Source: Bacteroides rodentium JCM 16496
GTDB taxonomy: Bacteria; Bacteroidota; Bacteroidia; Bacteroidales; Bacteroidaceae
DNA length: 64,000 bases
Reading direction: 5' to 3'
Assembly (NCBI RefSeq): GCF_000614125.1
Contig: NZ_BAKJ01000006.1
Coordinates: 62,001 to 126,000, forward strand
Part shown: positions 10,923 through 20,966 of the stretch, one piece after another
Position numbering within the stretch: position 1 is the first letter of the stretch
Layout: every line of letters starts with the position of its first letter
Position numbers and translations under genes: made by a program
Notes under the pieces: model-generated
What the model saw: only the letters and a program-made list of their open reading frames with translations
The model's database searches: none
What the model was told of the DNA's origin: nothing

Positions 10923-12907
10923 ATGAAAAATAATATCAAAAATAAGCTTTCTAAAGGTTTCCTGGTTCTTATGGGAGCAGCATGTCTGTCAAGTTGTACA
11001 GATGATTTCTTGAAGCCTGACCCTTTGTCATTCTACGAACCGGAAACGACATTTACAACAGAATCCGGTCTGAAATCCGTACTTGCCATGTGTGACCGTC
11101 ATCTACGTTTGTACTGGACTAACTATGAAGCCAACAATATACGCGTACCCATCGGTACCGAATATCTGTTCTCGGATGTAGCCATTTACGGTAAGACGGA
11201 TAATGTGGGCGGAGCCTATGGAACGTGGGCTACCCGGTTGACACCGACAAGCGGTATAGCCAATGGTGACGACAATCAGATTAAATATTTCTGGGACCAG
11301 CACTATTCGGGTATTAAGTATGCCAATACGATTTTGAGCTACATTGATGCCGTAGAAGGCTGAGTGAAGAAAAGAAAAATGAGTATAAAGGCCGTGGCTA
11401 TTTCCATCGTGCCTATCGTTATCTGGCTCTTGTATTCCAATTTGGTGATGTGCCTTTGGTAACAAAAATCCTGGATGGTCCGAAGCGTAACTATAAATCG
11501 ACCAAGAAGGAAGCCATTCTGGAAATGATTACTCAAGATATGGAGAAGGCTGTAGAGTGGGTACCCGAACAAGCACAGACAGAATATATTGGCATGGTGA
11601 ATAAGGGAGCTTGCCGTCAGTTGCTTATTAAATGTTATTTGGCTACCGGACGTTTTGCTGAAGCTGAGGCACAAGCTGACATCCTTATCAATCAGTCGGG
11701 CTATTCGTTGATGCAAGAGACTTTCGGTACTTTTAACGAAGGTGGCGAACCGGATACTTGGAAAATCACAGACAACGTGATTTGGGATTTGCACCGTCCT
11801 GAGAACAAATTGATTGCAGCTAACAAAGAGGTGATAATGGGTATGCCCAATAATACGGCAGATTCTCATACAGACTTTTTGACCATGCGTATTTTTGGTC
11901 CTATGTGGAGTGATAATGGCTATCTGTTGGCTCCCGACGGAAAAGCAGGTGCTGTGAATTATGCACGCAATCATGCGAATTATGACAAGAGTCTTGACTT
12001 TTTACGTGCTTTTGGCCGTGGTATTGCTACAGTCAGCGGTGCTACCGATTTCCAACAACATGGAATGTGGGTGGTGAATGGTATAGAAGATACGCAAGAC
12101 TTGCGCCACAACCATGAAGTAGGCAACTGGGTACGTATGGAAGACCTGAAATACAATAATCCTGAGTCTGAATATTACGGCAAGAACTTGCAACTCTATG
12201 ATGACAAGGGCAAAATTCTCTGTACAAACTTGATTCGTGACTGGTTTGATTTCCCGCATTACAAAATTTTCCTGGACGACGCTACCGCTGAAGCCAATCA
12301 GGGAGCCAATCAATTCAATGGTGCCACTACCGGAAGTAATGCAAACTGGTATCTTTATCGTTTGGCAGAAACTTACTTGTTGCGTGCAGAAGCTAAATTA
12401 TATCAAGGCAAAGATGCTACATCGGATGTAAACGAAGTGCGCAGACGTGCCAAGTGCTCACAGTTTTATACTTCTGTAAATATTGGTGATATAGCCAATG
12501 AACGCGCCCGTGAATTATATCTTGAAGAGTGGCGTGCTATGGAGTTGAAACGTATTTCCTACTGTTTGGCATTGAGCGGCAAACCTGATGAATGGGGCAA
12601 TACATACAGCAAGGACAACTGGGACAAGCAGTCGGGTACTGATGCAACCGGCGGTAGCTACTGGTACCAACGCCTGACACGCTATTCAGTTTACAATCAG
12701 AATCCTAATGGTATTACGTCCGGTCCTAACACATTGTATTTTACACTCGACAAGCGTAATGTATACTGGCCCATTCCTAATGATGCCATCACTGCCAATA
12801 ACAAGGCCCAATTGGCACAGAACTATGGTTATGACGGTTATGATGCCAATATTCAGATGTGGGATAACTGGGAAGATGCAGTAGCTGATGAGGATATCAC
12901 GGAATAA
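10923..12907 (+). CDS. SusD-like surface glycan-binding lipoprotein 1 (frameshifted)
   Basis: SusD proteins are surface lipoproteins that form the lid of the SusC transporter and bind the glycan. The N-terminus MKNNIKNKLSKGFLVLMG ends in the lipobox LSSC, followed by TDDFLKPDPLSFYEPE, typical of SusD/RagB. The frame breaks near 11358-11361: VEG is followed by a stop, while the next frame carries on as LSEEKKNEYKGRGYFHRAYR and FGDVPLV, the classic SusD helix. One lost base (probably a C) explains it. The restored protein has about 661 residues, the usual size or slightly longer. The C-terminal RAEAKLYQG and the INDER-like stretch (DIANERARELYLEEWRAMEL) are also diagnostic. It pairs with the susC just upstream. 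Confidence 0.92.
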
Positions 12908-12954
12908 ATGAGATTATATTAAATCGCTCATTTTCAATAGGTGTTATCGTAGAT

Positions 12955-12989
12955 AGCCCACTCTTTGACCAGGAAGGGTGGGCTTTTTC
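12955..12989 (+). terminator. Rho-independent terminator after susD 1
   Basis: AGCCCAC (12955-12961) pairs with GTGGGCT (12978-12984), followed by TTTTT. It lies just before the lipoprotein gene, so it may attenuate rather than end the operon. Confidence 0.7.
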
Positions 12990-13006
12990 ATTTAATTTTA
13001 ATAACC

Positions 13007-14098
13007 ATGAGAAAACTGAACTACTTTATTTTCATTGCATGCGCTATGTTTTGCATAAGCACTCTTGGAGCTTGCGGCAATGATGAGAATGAAACTCCTG
13101 TTTCAATTGATATTCAGGGTATTTGTGGGGTTTATACTCCGCAACAAGTGAAAATGACCTTGAATGGTGAGGATACACCCGCTTTTGGAGGTGTTTCCTT
13201 AATAATGGAGCCTTTGGCAAGTAATTCTAAGGATGAGATGGAAGGGAGTCAGACAATGCTGTTGAAGCTACCTCCGCTTTGGCCGAATTTGGCTACAGTG
13301 AATGTGCAGCCGGCATTCGATAATATTACTTTGTATGTTGGGGCATCCGCTTCACCGGAGGAGGTTGTATTGGAAGGGATGTCCAAGCAACCTGAACATG
13401 AACTCGTTGTGAAGGGAGTTTATAAAGAGGGTATATTGAATTTGGATTTGACCTATTCTATTACTTCCTCAATGCTGGTAGGAAAGAAGTTCCTTTTCGA
13501 GTTTGGCAGGCAATCATTGGATTTTGGTTTTTTGAATCCTTCCTTATCATCGATAGAATGGAAGGGAAGCCAGATACCGGTGGAAGAATTTGTAAGCGAT
13601 GCCATTACTCCTATATTAGATGCCATAGGCAGACGTCTGGGCGGTTCCCTTTGTGTGGAGCTCGTTCCGGAAGCTTCCGTACATTTGAGTATAAAACCAG
13701 AGGGGGCGGGTGACGTCATCACAGTTCCGGGAAAGCATGGCCTTTGTAACCTGAATAATGGTTTTGCTTATTTTGTGACAGACCAGGACGGTGCATCGTG
13801 GTTGACTGAAAAGATAATGGGAAGTTCATTCTTTAAGTATAATCTCTTCTTTTCTTCCATCAATGACTATTTCTATTTCGTACCAGTCTTTTATGTGAAG
13901 AATGTTCAGGACGAGCTGAAACTTGCCTTTGAGACTCCGGTCAATTCTTATTTTTATGGTTTGCTGTTTGAGTGGTTGGAAAATGCGGAGGCTACGGAAC
14001 TTTCTTCGGAAGAAGTGGAAAAAGCATATAAACTGGTTCGGTTGTTGCAAGATAAAGCGGTGAGATTCATTCGATTGACGGGTACAGCTATTGAGTAA
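13007..14098 (+). CDS. Lipoprotein of unknown family, 363 aa
   Basis: I do not recognise the family with confidence. The ATG at 13007 begins MRKLNYFIFIACAMFCISTL with a lipobox-like GAC, so it is probably a lipoprotein with mature N-terminus Cys-Gly-Asn-Asp. An upstream in-frame Met (12965) would lie inside the terminator, so I rejected it. The body is rich in beta-strand-like patterns (IQGICGVYTPQQVKMTLNG) and has no catalytic motif that I can name. Similar lipoproteins of unassigned DUF families are common in Bacteroides. It sits between SusD and the GH105-GH43 enzyme. By position it might be a surface glycan-binding protein (SusE-like role), but that rests on position only. Confidence 0.75.
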   Translation: MRKLNYFIFIACAMFCISTLGACGNDENETPVSIDIQGICGVYTPQQVKMTLNGEDTPAFGGVSLIMEPLASNSKDEMEGSQTMLLKLPPLWPNLATVNVQPAFDNITLYVGASASPEEVVLEGMSKQPEHELVVKGVYKEGILNLDLTYSITSSMLVGKKFLFEFGRQSLDFGFLNPSLSSIEWKGSQIPVEEFVSDAITPILDAIGRRLGGSLCVELVPEASVHLSIKPEGAGDVITVPGKHGLCNLNNGFAYFVTDQDGASWLTEKIMGSSFFKYNLFFSSINDYFYFVPVFYVKNVQDELKLAFETPVNSYFYGLLFEWLENAEATELSSEEVEKAYKLVRLLQDKAVRFIRLTGTAIE

Positions 14099-14122
14099 AC
14101 TTGTATAATAGTCCTTTTTTGT

Positions 14123-16251
14123 ATGAAGACATTTAATTTTCTTTTCGTTTTTCTTTTCATCCTAAGTACTCCGTTGCAGCTTTTCAGCCGGGATACGGAG
14201 TCTGCCGACGACTTGTTGCGTGTCATTCACAAGGTGAACCGTCATTGGCAGGAAAACAATTCTCCGCAGGTGCGCTCTTTTTGGGACAATGCTGCCTATC
14301 ACACGGGAAATATGGAGGTCTATGCATTGACCGGTAATGCTGCCTATCTGAAATATTCCACCGATTGGGCGGAATACAACCATTGGAAAGGAGCTGCTTC
14401 GGACAATAAGGCGGAGTGGAAATACGGTTATGGCGAGACTCCGCAATATGTGCTCTTCGGCGATTGGCAATGTTGCTTCCAGACCTATGCCGATTTGTAT
14501 GGAATCCGGGCTGACGACCGGAAGATAGACCGTGCCCGTGAAGTGATGGAGTATCAGATGGGTACCGATAAGCAAGACTACTGGTGGTGGGCTGACGGTC
14601 TTTATATGGTGATGCCCGTAATGACCAAACTGTATAAAATCACGAAGAACCCTCTGTATCTGGAGAAACTGTATGAGTACTTTGCGTATGCCGACAGTGT
14701 GATGTACGATCCGGAAGTTGGTTTGTACTATCGTGACGGCAGTTTTGTCTACCCCAAACATGCTATCCTCGGTGGCAAGAAGGATTTCTGGGCGCGTGGC
14801 GACGGCTGGGTACTCGCTGCCTTTGCCAAAGTGCTGCAGGATTTGCCGGAAACGGACAAACACCGTCTGCTCTATATGGATAGGTATCTTGCCATGGCGG
14901 GGGCTTTGGCAAAGTGCCAGCATCCCGACGGTTACTGGACCCGTAGCCTGCTCCAGCACGATTTTGCGCCGGGACCGGAAACAAGCGGTACGGCTTTCTT
15001 TGCCTACGGTCTGCAATGGGGCATCAATAACGGTCTGCTCGACGGTGCTGTTTATCAGCCGGTGGTAGACAAGGCCTGGAAATACCTGGTCACTGTAGCT
15101 TTGCAGCCCGACGGCAGTGTAGGGTATGTGCAGCCCATCGGAGGAAGCGCCATTCCCGACCAGGTGCTGAGTGCAGACTCTACGGCAAATTTCGGGGTAG
15201 GCGCTTTCCTGCTGGCTGCCTGCGAAAGATACCGTTACCTGCAGCGGGAGAGTTGGAAAGATGTGGATGGCAATTACATTAATGCCCACGGAGGGGGCAT
15301 ATTACCTTATAATGGCAGATATTACTGGTTCGGCGAACATCGTCCGGCGAAAGGTTTCTCCACGCAAGTCGGGATAACCTGCTATTCATCCGACGATTTG
15401 GCAAACTGGAAGTACGAAGGGGTAGCTCTGGCTGTGTCCGAGGAAGGGGGGACGGACATAGAACGCGGATGCATCATGGAGCGTCCCAAAGTGATATACA
15501 ATGAAAAGACCGGCAAGTTTGTCTTGTGGTTCCACTTGGAATTGAAAGGTAGGGGATATGGACCTGCGCGTGCTGCAGTTGCCGTCAGTGACCGTCCCGA
15601 AGGGCCTTACCGCTTCATTTCTTCCGGTCGTGTCTGCCCGGGCAGGTGGCCCATGAATATGGCGGAAGAGAAACGGAACGCCACTTGGAAGATGAAAAAT
15701 ACCGGAAATGGTGGACACCGGCATGGCATGAGGCCATAGAGGAGGGGATGTTCGTGAAGCGTGACTGGCAAGGCGGACAGATGTCCCGTGACATGACTCT
15801 CTTTAAGGATGATGACGGCAAGGCCTATCATATCTATTCTTCGGAAGATAACCTGACCTTGCAGATAGCCGAGCTGACGGAGGACTACCTTTCCCATTCA
15901 GGACGTTACATCCGTATTTTTCCTGCCGGACACAATGAAGCGCCTGCCATCTTCAAAAAAGACGGTACTTACTGGATGATAACTTCCGGTTGTACCGGCT
16001 GGGCACCCAATGCGGCACGTTTGTTCTCGGCTCCTTCTATCTGGGGACCGTGGAAGCAGCATCCCAATCCCTGCCGGGGCGAGGGAAGTGAGCGGACTTT
16101 CGGCGGTCAAAGCACTTACGTTTTGCAGCTTCCCGGCAACCGCTATCTTTTCATGGCCGACATTTGGCACCCCAAGAGCCTGATGTATTCGGGATATCTC
16201 TGGATTCCGGTCCGGTTTGATGAAAAGGGGATACTTTATTTGGAAAAATAA
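14123..16251 (+). CDS. GH105-GH43 fusion, exported (frameshifted)
   Basis: This is a two-enzyme fusion. After a signal peptide (MKTFNFLFVFLFILST), residues about 25-370 are a GH105 unsaturated glucuronyl/rhamnogalacturonyl hydrolase. Its (alpha/alpha)6 barrel motifs are WWWADGLYMVMPVM and FWARGDGWVLAAF, with the catalytic-type Asp in ADG and RGDGW. From about 373 a GH43 domain begins (DVDGNYINAHGGGI, MERPKVIYN, FGGQSTYV), close to exo-beta-1,3-galactanases. The frame breaks in the A5 run at 15695-15699. Adding one A restores KMKKYRKWWTPAW, which matches the parallel GH43 at 32567-33708. The restored length is about 709 residues. GH105 would remove a terminal unsaturated uronide and GH43 the galactose behind it; the coupling is inference. 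GH2 and GH30 genes follow in the same direction. Confidence 0.9.
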
Positions 16252-16324
16252 GTACTTTATATCCTTCCGATTTGTGAAAAAGCTGTATTTTTGTTTTGAC
16301 TCAAAAACGTTAGGAAACAATATT

Positions 16325-18784
16325 ATGGATAAACATTTCTTTTCTTTGAATACCTTATCAGTCCTCATCGCTTGTCTGGTAATGGCTTCAGTTGATATTT
16401 CTGCTTCCGGACGCAAGGTCAGTATGGACGAAGGCTGGAAGTTTTATCGCGGCTGCGTGGCCAATGCCGAACAGCCTTCCTTCAATGATGCCGGATGGCG
16501 TGTTGTTAATCTGCCCCACGACTGGAGTGTGGAGCCGTTGCCGGTTCAGCGGGAAGGCCTGACGGTGGGACCTTTCTCACGGTTGAGCATCGGAGGTCCC
16601 GATACCGGCCAGACCGTAGGCGGGGAAGGATGGTACCGAAAAGAATTTGTGATTCGGCCTGAAGATGCGGACAAGGTGCATACACTCTACTTTGAAGGAG
16701 CCTACAATCAAGCGGAAGTCTGGATTAACGGACGGAAAGCCTGCTTCAACCCTTATGGATATATTCCTTTCAAGATACATCTCAATGAGTATTGCAAGTC
16801 GCCCGGGGCGGTGAATACGATTGCGGTGAAAGTAATCAATGAGGGTCTGAACAGCCGGTGGTATGCCGGTTCGGGTATCTACCGCCATGTCTGGCTGATA
16901 AAGACGGACAAGGTACATTTGGACGAGTGGGATACCTTTGTCGATGCTTCCAGGGTGGAGGGGAGAAAAGCGGAAGTGAATCTCCACACAGTGGTGCACA
17001 ACACAGATATGAAGAAGGGGGAAGGCGAACTGGTTGTCAGCATTTTCTCTCCACAAGGAAAAGAAGTCTATTCTGCTGCCAGGCCGATAAAGGTGAATGG
17101 CAACGGCGAAACACCGGTTTCCTTGTCGTTCGATATAGACAGACCGTCGCTTTGGTCAGTCGATACTCCGAACTTGTACACAGCCTCCATCACGGTGAAG
17201 TCCGGCAATGGGGGGTCGGATGCAATCCGGATACCTTTCGGAATACGTACGATTGAATTCAGCGCCGAGAAAGGCTTCCTGCTGAATGGAAAGCCCTTGA
17301 AACTGCACGGCGGATGCCTGCATCACGACAACGGGCTGTTGGGAGCGGCAGCGATAGACCGTGCCGAGGAGCGCAAGGTGGAGCTGATGAAGGCAAACGG
17401 CTACAACGCTGTGAGGTGTTCACACAACCTTCCTTCCGAATACTTCCTGCAGGCATGCGACCGGTTGGGACTGCTTGTCATCGACGAAGTGTTTGACCAG
17501 TGGCAGCAGCCGAAACGTCCGGAGGATTACCACCGCTATTTTGACGAGTGGAGTGAACATGACATGTCGGTCATGGTCCGCAGAGACCGCAACCATCCGT
17601 CCATCATTATGTGGAGTATCGGCAATGAGATTGCAGAACGTGCTGACTCCATTGGCGAGGTGATAGCCCGGAAACTGACGGGCATCATCAAAGGGCTGGA
17701 TGACACGCGCTATACCACCGCAGCCGTCAATGCTTTCTGGGACAGAAGACATTTTACCTGGGAAAAGGATTCGGAGCGGGCTTTCCGTCATCTGGATGTT
17801 TCCGGTTACAATTATCAGTGGAAGGAATATGAAAAAGACCACCGGAGTTTCCCCGACCGTGTGATGTACGGCAGCGAATCGGTGCCGAAGGAAGCGGCGC
17901 AGAACTGGAACTTGATAGACCGGAATCCCTATCTGATAGGCGATTTTGTCTGGACTGCCATGGATTATCTGGGTGAAGCCGGACTTGCCCATACGCTTGA
18001 ACTTGCTCAGGGAGAGCATAGTCCCCAGTTTATGGGTTGGCCTTGGTACAATGCTTGGTGCGGTGACATAGACCTTTGCGGCGACAAGAAACCGCAATCC
18101 TATTACCGGGACATACTCTGGAGACGGAGGGATATCTCCCTGGCTGTGCAGCCGCCCGTGGCTCCGGGAAAAAGAGAGGACATCAACTACTGGGGCTGGA
18201 AGAATGAACTGTTGAGCTGGAATTGGAAAGGACTTGAAGGACAGACCATGACTGTAAATGTGTATAGTCGTGCCCCCAAAGTGAGGCTCTATCTGAATGA
18301 CAAGCTGGTGGGGGAGAAGGAGGTTTCCCCCGATACTTATACAGCCTCCTTTGAAGTGGCTTACGAACCGGGACAATTGAAAGCTGTCAGCCTGATAAAA
18401 AAGAAAGAGACTGCCTCTGCGACGTTGACAACTGCCGGAGTCCCGGCCAGCATACGCCTGACAGCCGACCGTTCCAGCATCAAAGCCGACAGAAACGACC
18501 TGGCATATGTCAAGATTGAAGTACTGGATAAAGACGGACTCCTGATACCCGATTCAAGGCTTCCTCTGAAAATCGGTTTCAGCGGGAAAGGAACCGTTAT
18601 TGCCTCCGGAAACGGGAGTGCGGATGATATGGAGAGCTTCCGTTCCTTGAAACCCAAGGCGTTTTGCGGAAGTGCCATCGCCATTGTGCAACCTACGGGT
18701 GAAGAGGGTACTGTGCGCCTGACCGTTTCGGCAGAAGGATTGCCGGAGGCGTCTATCGAAATAGATACTTATTTGAATAAATGA
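16325..18784 (+). CDS. GH2 glycoside hydrolase (beta-galactosidase-like), exported, 819 aa
   Basis: A GH2 enzyme with the usual sugar-binding, Ig-like and barrel domains. The acid/base Glu is in WSIGNEI and the probable nucleophile Glu in MYGSESV. After the barrel comes a bacterial Ig-like extension (RLTADRSSIKADRNDLAYVK), as in DUF4982-containing GH2 enzymes. The Met at 16325 gives a signal peptide MDKHFFSLNTLSVLIACLVM ending near SAS. An earlier Met at 16217 overlaps the preceding gene and has no signal, so I did not use it. GH2 members of this shape act as beta-galactosidases, beta-glucuronidases or others; the motifs here do not separate them. It lies 73 bases after the GH105-GH43 gene and 7 bases before the GH30 gene, so they are almost certainly cotranscribed. 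Confidence 0.9.
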   Translation: MDKHFFSLNTLSVLIACLVMASVDISASGRKVSMDEGWKFYRGCVANAEQPSFNDAGWRVVNLPHDWSVEPLPVQREGLTVGPFSRLSIGGPDTGQTVGGEGWYRKEFVIRPEDADKVHTLYFEGAYNQAEVWINGRKACFNPYGYIPFKIHLNEYCKSPGAVNTIAVKVINEGLNSRWYAGSGIYRHVWLIKTDKVHLDEWDTFVDASRVEGRKAEVNLHTVVHNTDMKKGEGELVVSIFSPQGKEVYSAARPIKVNGNGETPVSLSFDIDRPSLWSVDTPNLYTASITVKSGNGGSDAIRIPFGIRTIEFSAEKGFLLNGKPLKLHGGCLHHDNGLLGAAAIDRAEERKVELMKANGYNAVRCSHNLPSEYFLQACDRLGLLVIDEVFDQWQQPKRPEDYHRYFDEWSEHDMSVMVRRDRNHPSIIMWSIGNEIAERADSIGEVIARKLTGIIKGLDDTRYTTAAVNAFWDRRHFTWEKDSERAFRHLDVSGYNYQWKEYEKDHRSFPDRVMYGSESVPKEAAQNWNLIDRNPYLIGDFVWTAMDYLGEAGLAHTLELAQGEHSPQFMGWPWYNAWCGDIDLCGDKKPQSYYRDILWRRRDISLAVQPPVAPGKREDINYWGWKNELLSWNWKGLEGQTMTVNVYSRAPKVRLYLNDKLVGEKEVSPDTYTASFEVAYEPGQLKAVSLIKKKETASATLTTAGVPASIRLTADRSSIKADRNDLAYVKIEVLDKDGLLIPDSRLPLKIGFSGKGTVIASGNGSADDMESFRSLKPKAFCGSAIAIVQPTGEEGTVRLTVSAEGLPEASIEIDTYLNK

Positions 18785-18791
18785 TTGATAA

Positions 18792-20282
18792 ATGAATACA
18801 ATGAAGAACATTTTCAGCAGAACTTTTTGGGTGGGAGGATTGGCACTCTGTTTCTTCTCCGGCGTATATGCACAGACTTATACATGGGTGAGCAGTACGG
18901 AAGGCAGCGTATGGCAACAATCAAAAGTGAAATTACAATCAGAGCCCAGGCAGACTCCGATATTGGAAGTTAGCGGTACGGAGGAAGGAACCCCTTTCAA
19001 GGCATGGGGCACTTGTTTCAATGAGTTGGGCTGGGATGCCCTGAACATCCTTACTCCTGATGAAAAGGAGGACATCCTGAAGAAACTGTTCTTGCCGGAA
19101 GGAGACCTGCGCTTCACGATGGGGCGCGTAGCGATGAATGCCAACGACTATGCACGCAATTGGTATAGCTGCGACGAAGTGCCGGGAGACTTCCAGTTGA
19201 AGTATTTCAATATAGACCGTGACAAGCAGACGTTGATTCCCTATATCCGTTCCGCACAGAGATACAATCCGGACCTGACTTTCTGGATTTCCCCTTGGTG
19301 CCCGCCCAGTTGGATGAAAATCAATGGTGATTATCCGGTGCGGAGCAGTGAATATAACCGGCTTTCGCCCGATGCGGACTTTGCGCTTTTCGAGGGAAAT
19401 GAGAAGAAGGATAGCGGCGTTTTTCCTGAACGGCTGGCCGTAAATGATTACATGATACAAGACTCCCGCTACTTGCAGACGTATGCCGACTATTTCTGCA
19501 AGTTTATCGATGCTTACAAAGAGCAAGGCATCCCCATCTCCATGGTGATGTATCAGAACGAGGCATACAGCTATACGCCTTATCCCGGCTGTGCATGGAC
19601 TGCCGAGGGTACTATCCGTTTCAATGTGGAGTATCTGGCGCCGACCTTGAAGAAGCGCCATCCCGAAGTGGCGCTTTATCTGGGTACTATCAATACCAAC
19701 CGCTTCGATTACATTGACCGGATTCTGTCCGACCCGCGCATGCCGCAAAGTGTGCAAGGAGTAGGTTTCCAGTGGGAAGGCGGGCAGATATTGCCCAGGA
19801 TTCGTGCCAAATATCCCAATTACAAGTATGTACAGACCGAAAGTGAATGCGGCTGGGGCAGTTTTGACTGGAAAGGCGGTGAGCACACTTTCGGGCTGAT
19901 GAACCATTACCTGGGCAATGGCTGCGAAGAATATACCTTTTGGAACTGCATCCTCTGCGATAATGGCGAGAGCCCTTGGGGATGGAAACAGAATGCGTTG
20001 ATTCGGGTAGACACCAAGGCGCGTGCGGCAACTTTCACACCGGAGTATTATGCGGTGAAGCATTACAGCAAGTACGTGGTTCCGGGTTCACGCATTCTGG
20101 TTTATCAGGCTAAGAACGAGAATAATACGCCGGTACTGGTGGCACGGACACCTCAGAACAAATATGTGGTGATTGCAGGAAATTTCAATGAGGAAGCAAA
20201 AGAGTTGACATTGAAGTTGGATAATCGTTATCTGAATATTACATTGCAGCCACATTCTTTCAATACATTTCAGATGAACTAA
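18792..20282 (+). CDS. GH30 glycoside hydrolase, exported, 496 aa
   Basis: A clan GH-A (beta/alpha)8 retaining enzyme of family GH30, which includes beta-1,6-galactanases, beta-1,6-glucanases and glucosylceramidases. A signal peptide (TFWVGGLALCFFSGVYAQ) precedes the barrel. The acid/base Glu is in MYQNEAYSY (E257 counting from the Met at 18792) and the nucleophile Glu in QTESECGWG (E350). WISPWCPPSWMK is a family hallmark, and the last 80 residues form the side beta-domain. A second Met three codons on (18801) is an equally possible start. Given the exo-galactanase-like neighbours, an endo-beta-1,6-galactanase role is attractive, but the subfamily cannot be settled from the sequence alone. 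It is the last gene before a strong terminator. Confidence 0.92.
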   Translation: MNTMKNIFSRTFWVGGLALCFFSGVYAQTYTWVSSTEGSVWQQSKVKLQSEPRQTPILEVSGTEEGTPFKAWGTCFNELGWDALNILTPDEKEDILKKLFLPEGDLRFTMGRVAMNANDYARNWYSCDEVPGDFQLKYFNIDRDKQTLIPYIRSAQRYNPDLTFWISPWCPPSWMKINGDYPVRSSEYNRLSPDADFALFEGNEKKDSGVFPERLAVNDYMIQDSRYLQTYADYFCKFIDAYKEQGIPISMVMYQNEAYSYTPYPGCAWTAEGTIRFNVEYLAPTLKKRHPEVALYLGTINTNRFDYIDRILSDPRMPQSVQGVGFQWEGGQILPRIRAKYPNYKYVQTESECGWGSFDWKGGEHTFGLMNHYLGNGCEEYTFWNCILCDNGESPWGWKQNALIRVDTKARAATFTPEYYAVKHYSKYVVPGSRILVYQAKNENNTPVLVARTPQNKYVVIAGNFNEEAKELTLKLDNRYLNITLQPHSFNTFQMN

Positions 20283-20307
20283 AAGCATATTTTAGCTATG
20301 GACTATC

Positions 20308-20356
20308 TACAATAAATCCGCATCATAGCATTCGGAAATGATGCGGATTTGTTGTA
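20308..20356 (+). terminator. Terminator hairpin after the GH30 gene
   Basis: AAATCCGCATCA (20314-20325) pairs perfectly with TGATGCGGATTT (20339-20350), and flanking ACAA/TTGT extends the stem. It closes the susC1-GH30 gene row. Confidence 0.8.
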
Positions 20357-20607
20357 AATGATGTGATTCTGCCTCAATTACGAAAGGGTGGAATCATTGC
20401 TTCCTTTTCCGGCAAATGCAATCCGTCAGATGCAGGCAAAAAGCTTTGCTTACAGTGTACTAAGGTACGATAATTATACTCATTCTACAAGCGATTCCTT
20501 ACTTTTTTAGGTCGATTCCAGTGCTTTCTTGTGAGAAATCTGGTGTATTGGGTCGAAAAAGTATATGATTGGGGTTGCACTGTGTAGGCTGCTATGCCGG
20601 CTTTTGT

Positions 20608-20762
20608 TTGTTGAAACAACTTGTTTTCCTTGTTGAAACAACTCGTTTCCCTTGTTGAAACAATTGGTCTTCTATAATGAAACAACCCGTTTCCCTTTAT
20701 GAAACTAATGGTATTTAACTCTGAAACTAAAAGTTTCGTGCTGAGAACTAAGCATATAGGTT
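20608..20762. repeat. Seven 22-bp phased tandem repeats containing GAAAC-N5-GTTTC
   Basis: The word GAAAC starts at 20613, 20635, 20657, 20679, 20701 and 20723, and a degenerate GAAC at 20745, exactly 22 bases apart. Each good unit carries GAAACAACnnGTTT, an imperfect palindrome. The units decay from left to right. No gene is visible here; a 123-codon open frame on the other strand looks like a chance product of the repeat. Confidence 0.85.
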
Positions 20763-20820
20763 TATTCTGCAGGCCTTGGACTAAGTGACGGATAAACGCC
20801 TGATGCTGCTCCTTGCCGTG

Positions 20821-20920
20821 GCGTGATAGATGGTTGTGAAGATTTTTATCTATCACGGGTATCTATCACGCTTTAACCGGTTTATAATCAAACGAATATC
20901 CCCCCTTGCGTGATAGCATG
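20821..20920. repeat. Cluster of four CGTGATAG motifs in both orientations
   Basis: CGTGATAGAT at 20822-20831 is inverted as ATCTATCACG at 20848-20857 and again at 20861-20870, and CGTGATAG recurs at 20909-20916. The first two form a 10-bp stem. The rest of 20357-20966 outside the two repeat clusters shows nothing I can name. Confidence 0.6.
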
Positions 20921-20966
20921 ACAGATGTTTTTAGAAAATAAACTTTGTGAGAGATGTCCGGAAGCT

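Noticed and set aside
12965..13006. Upstream Met start for the DUF-type lipoprotein
   Set aside because: It would begin inside the terminator hairpin and lose the N-terminal signal position.
20608..20762. CRISPR array
   Set aside because: The period is 22 bases with no unique spacers, the repeats are degenerate, and there are no cas genes in the window.
20485..20856. 123-codon minus-strand open frame
   Set aside because: It runs across the 22-bp repeats, and the protein has no domain and low complexity.
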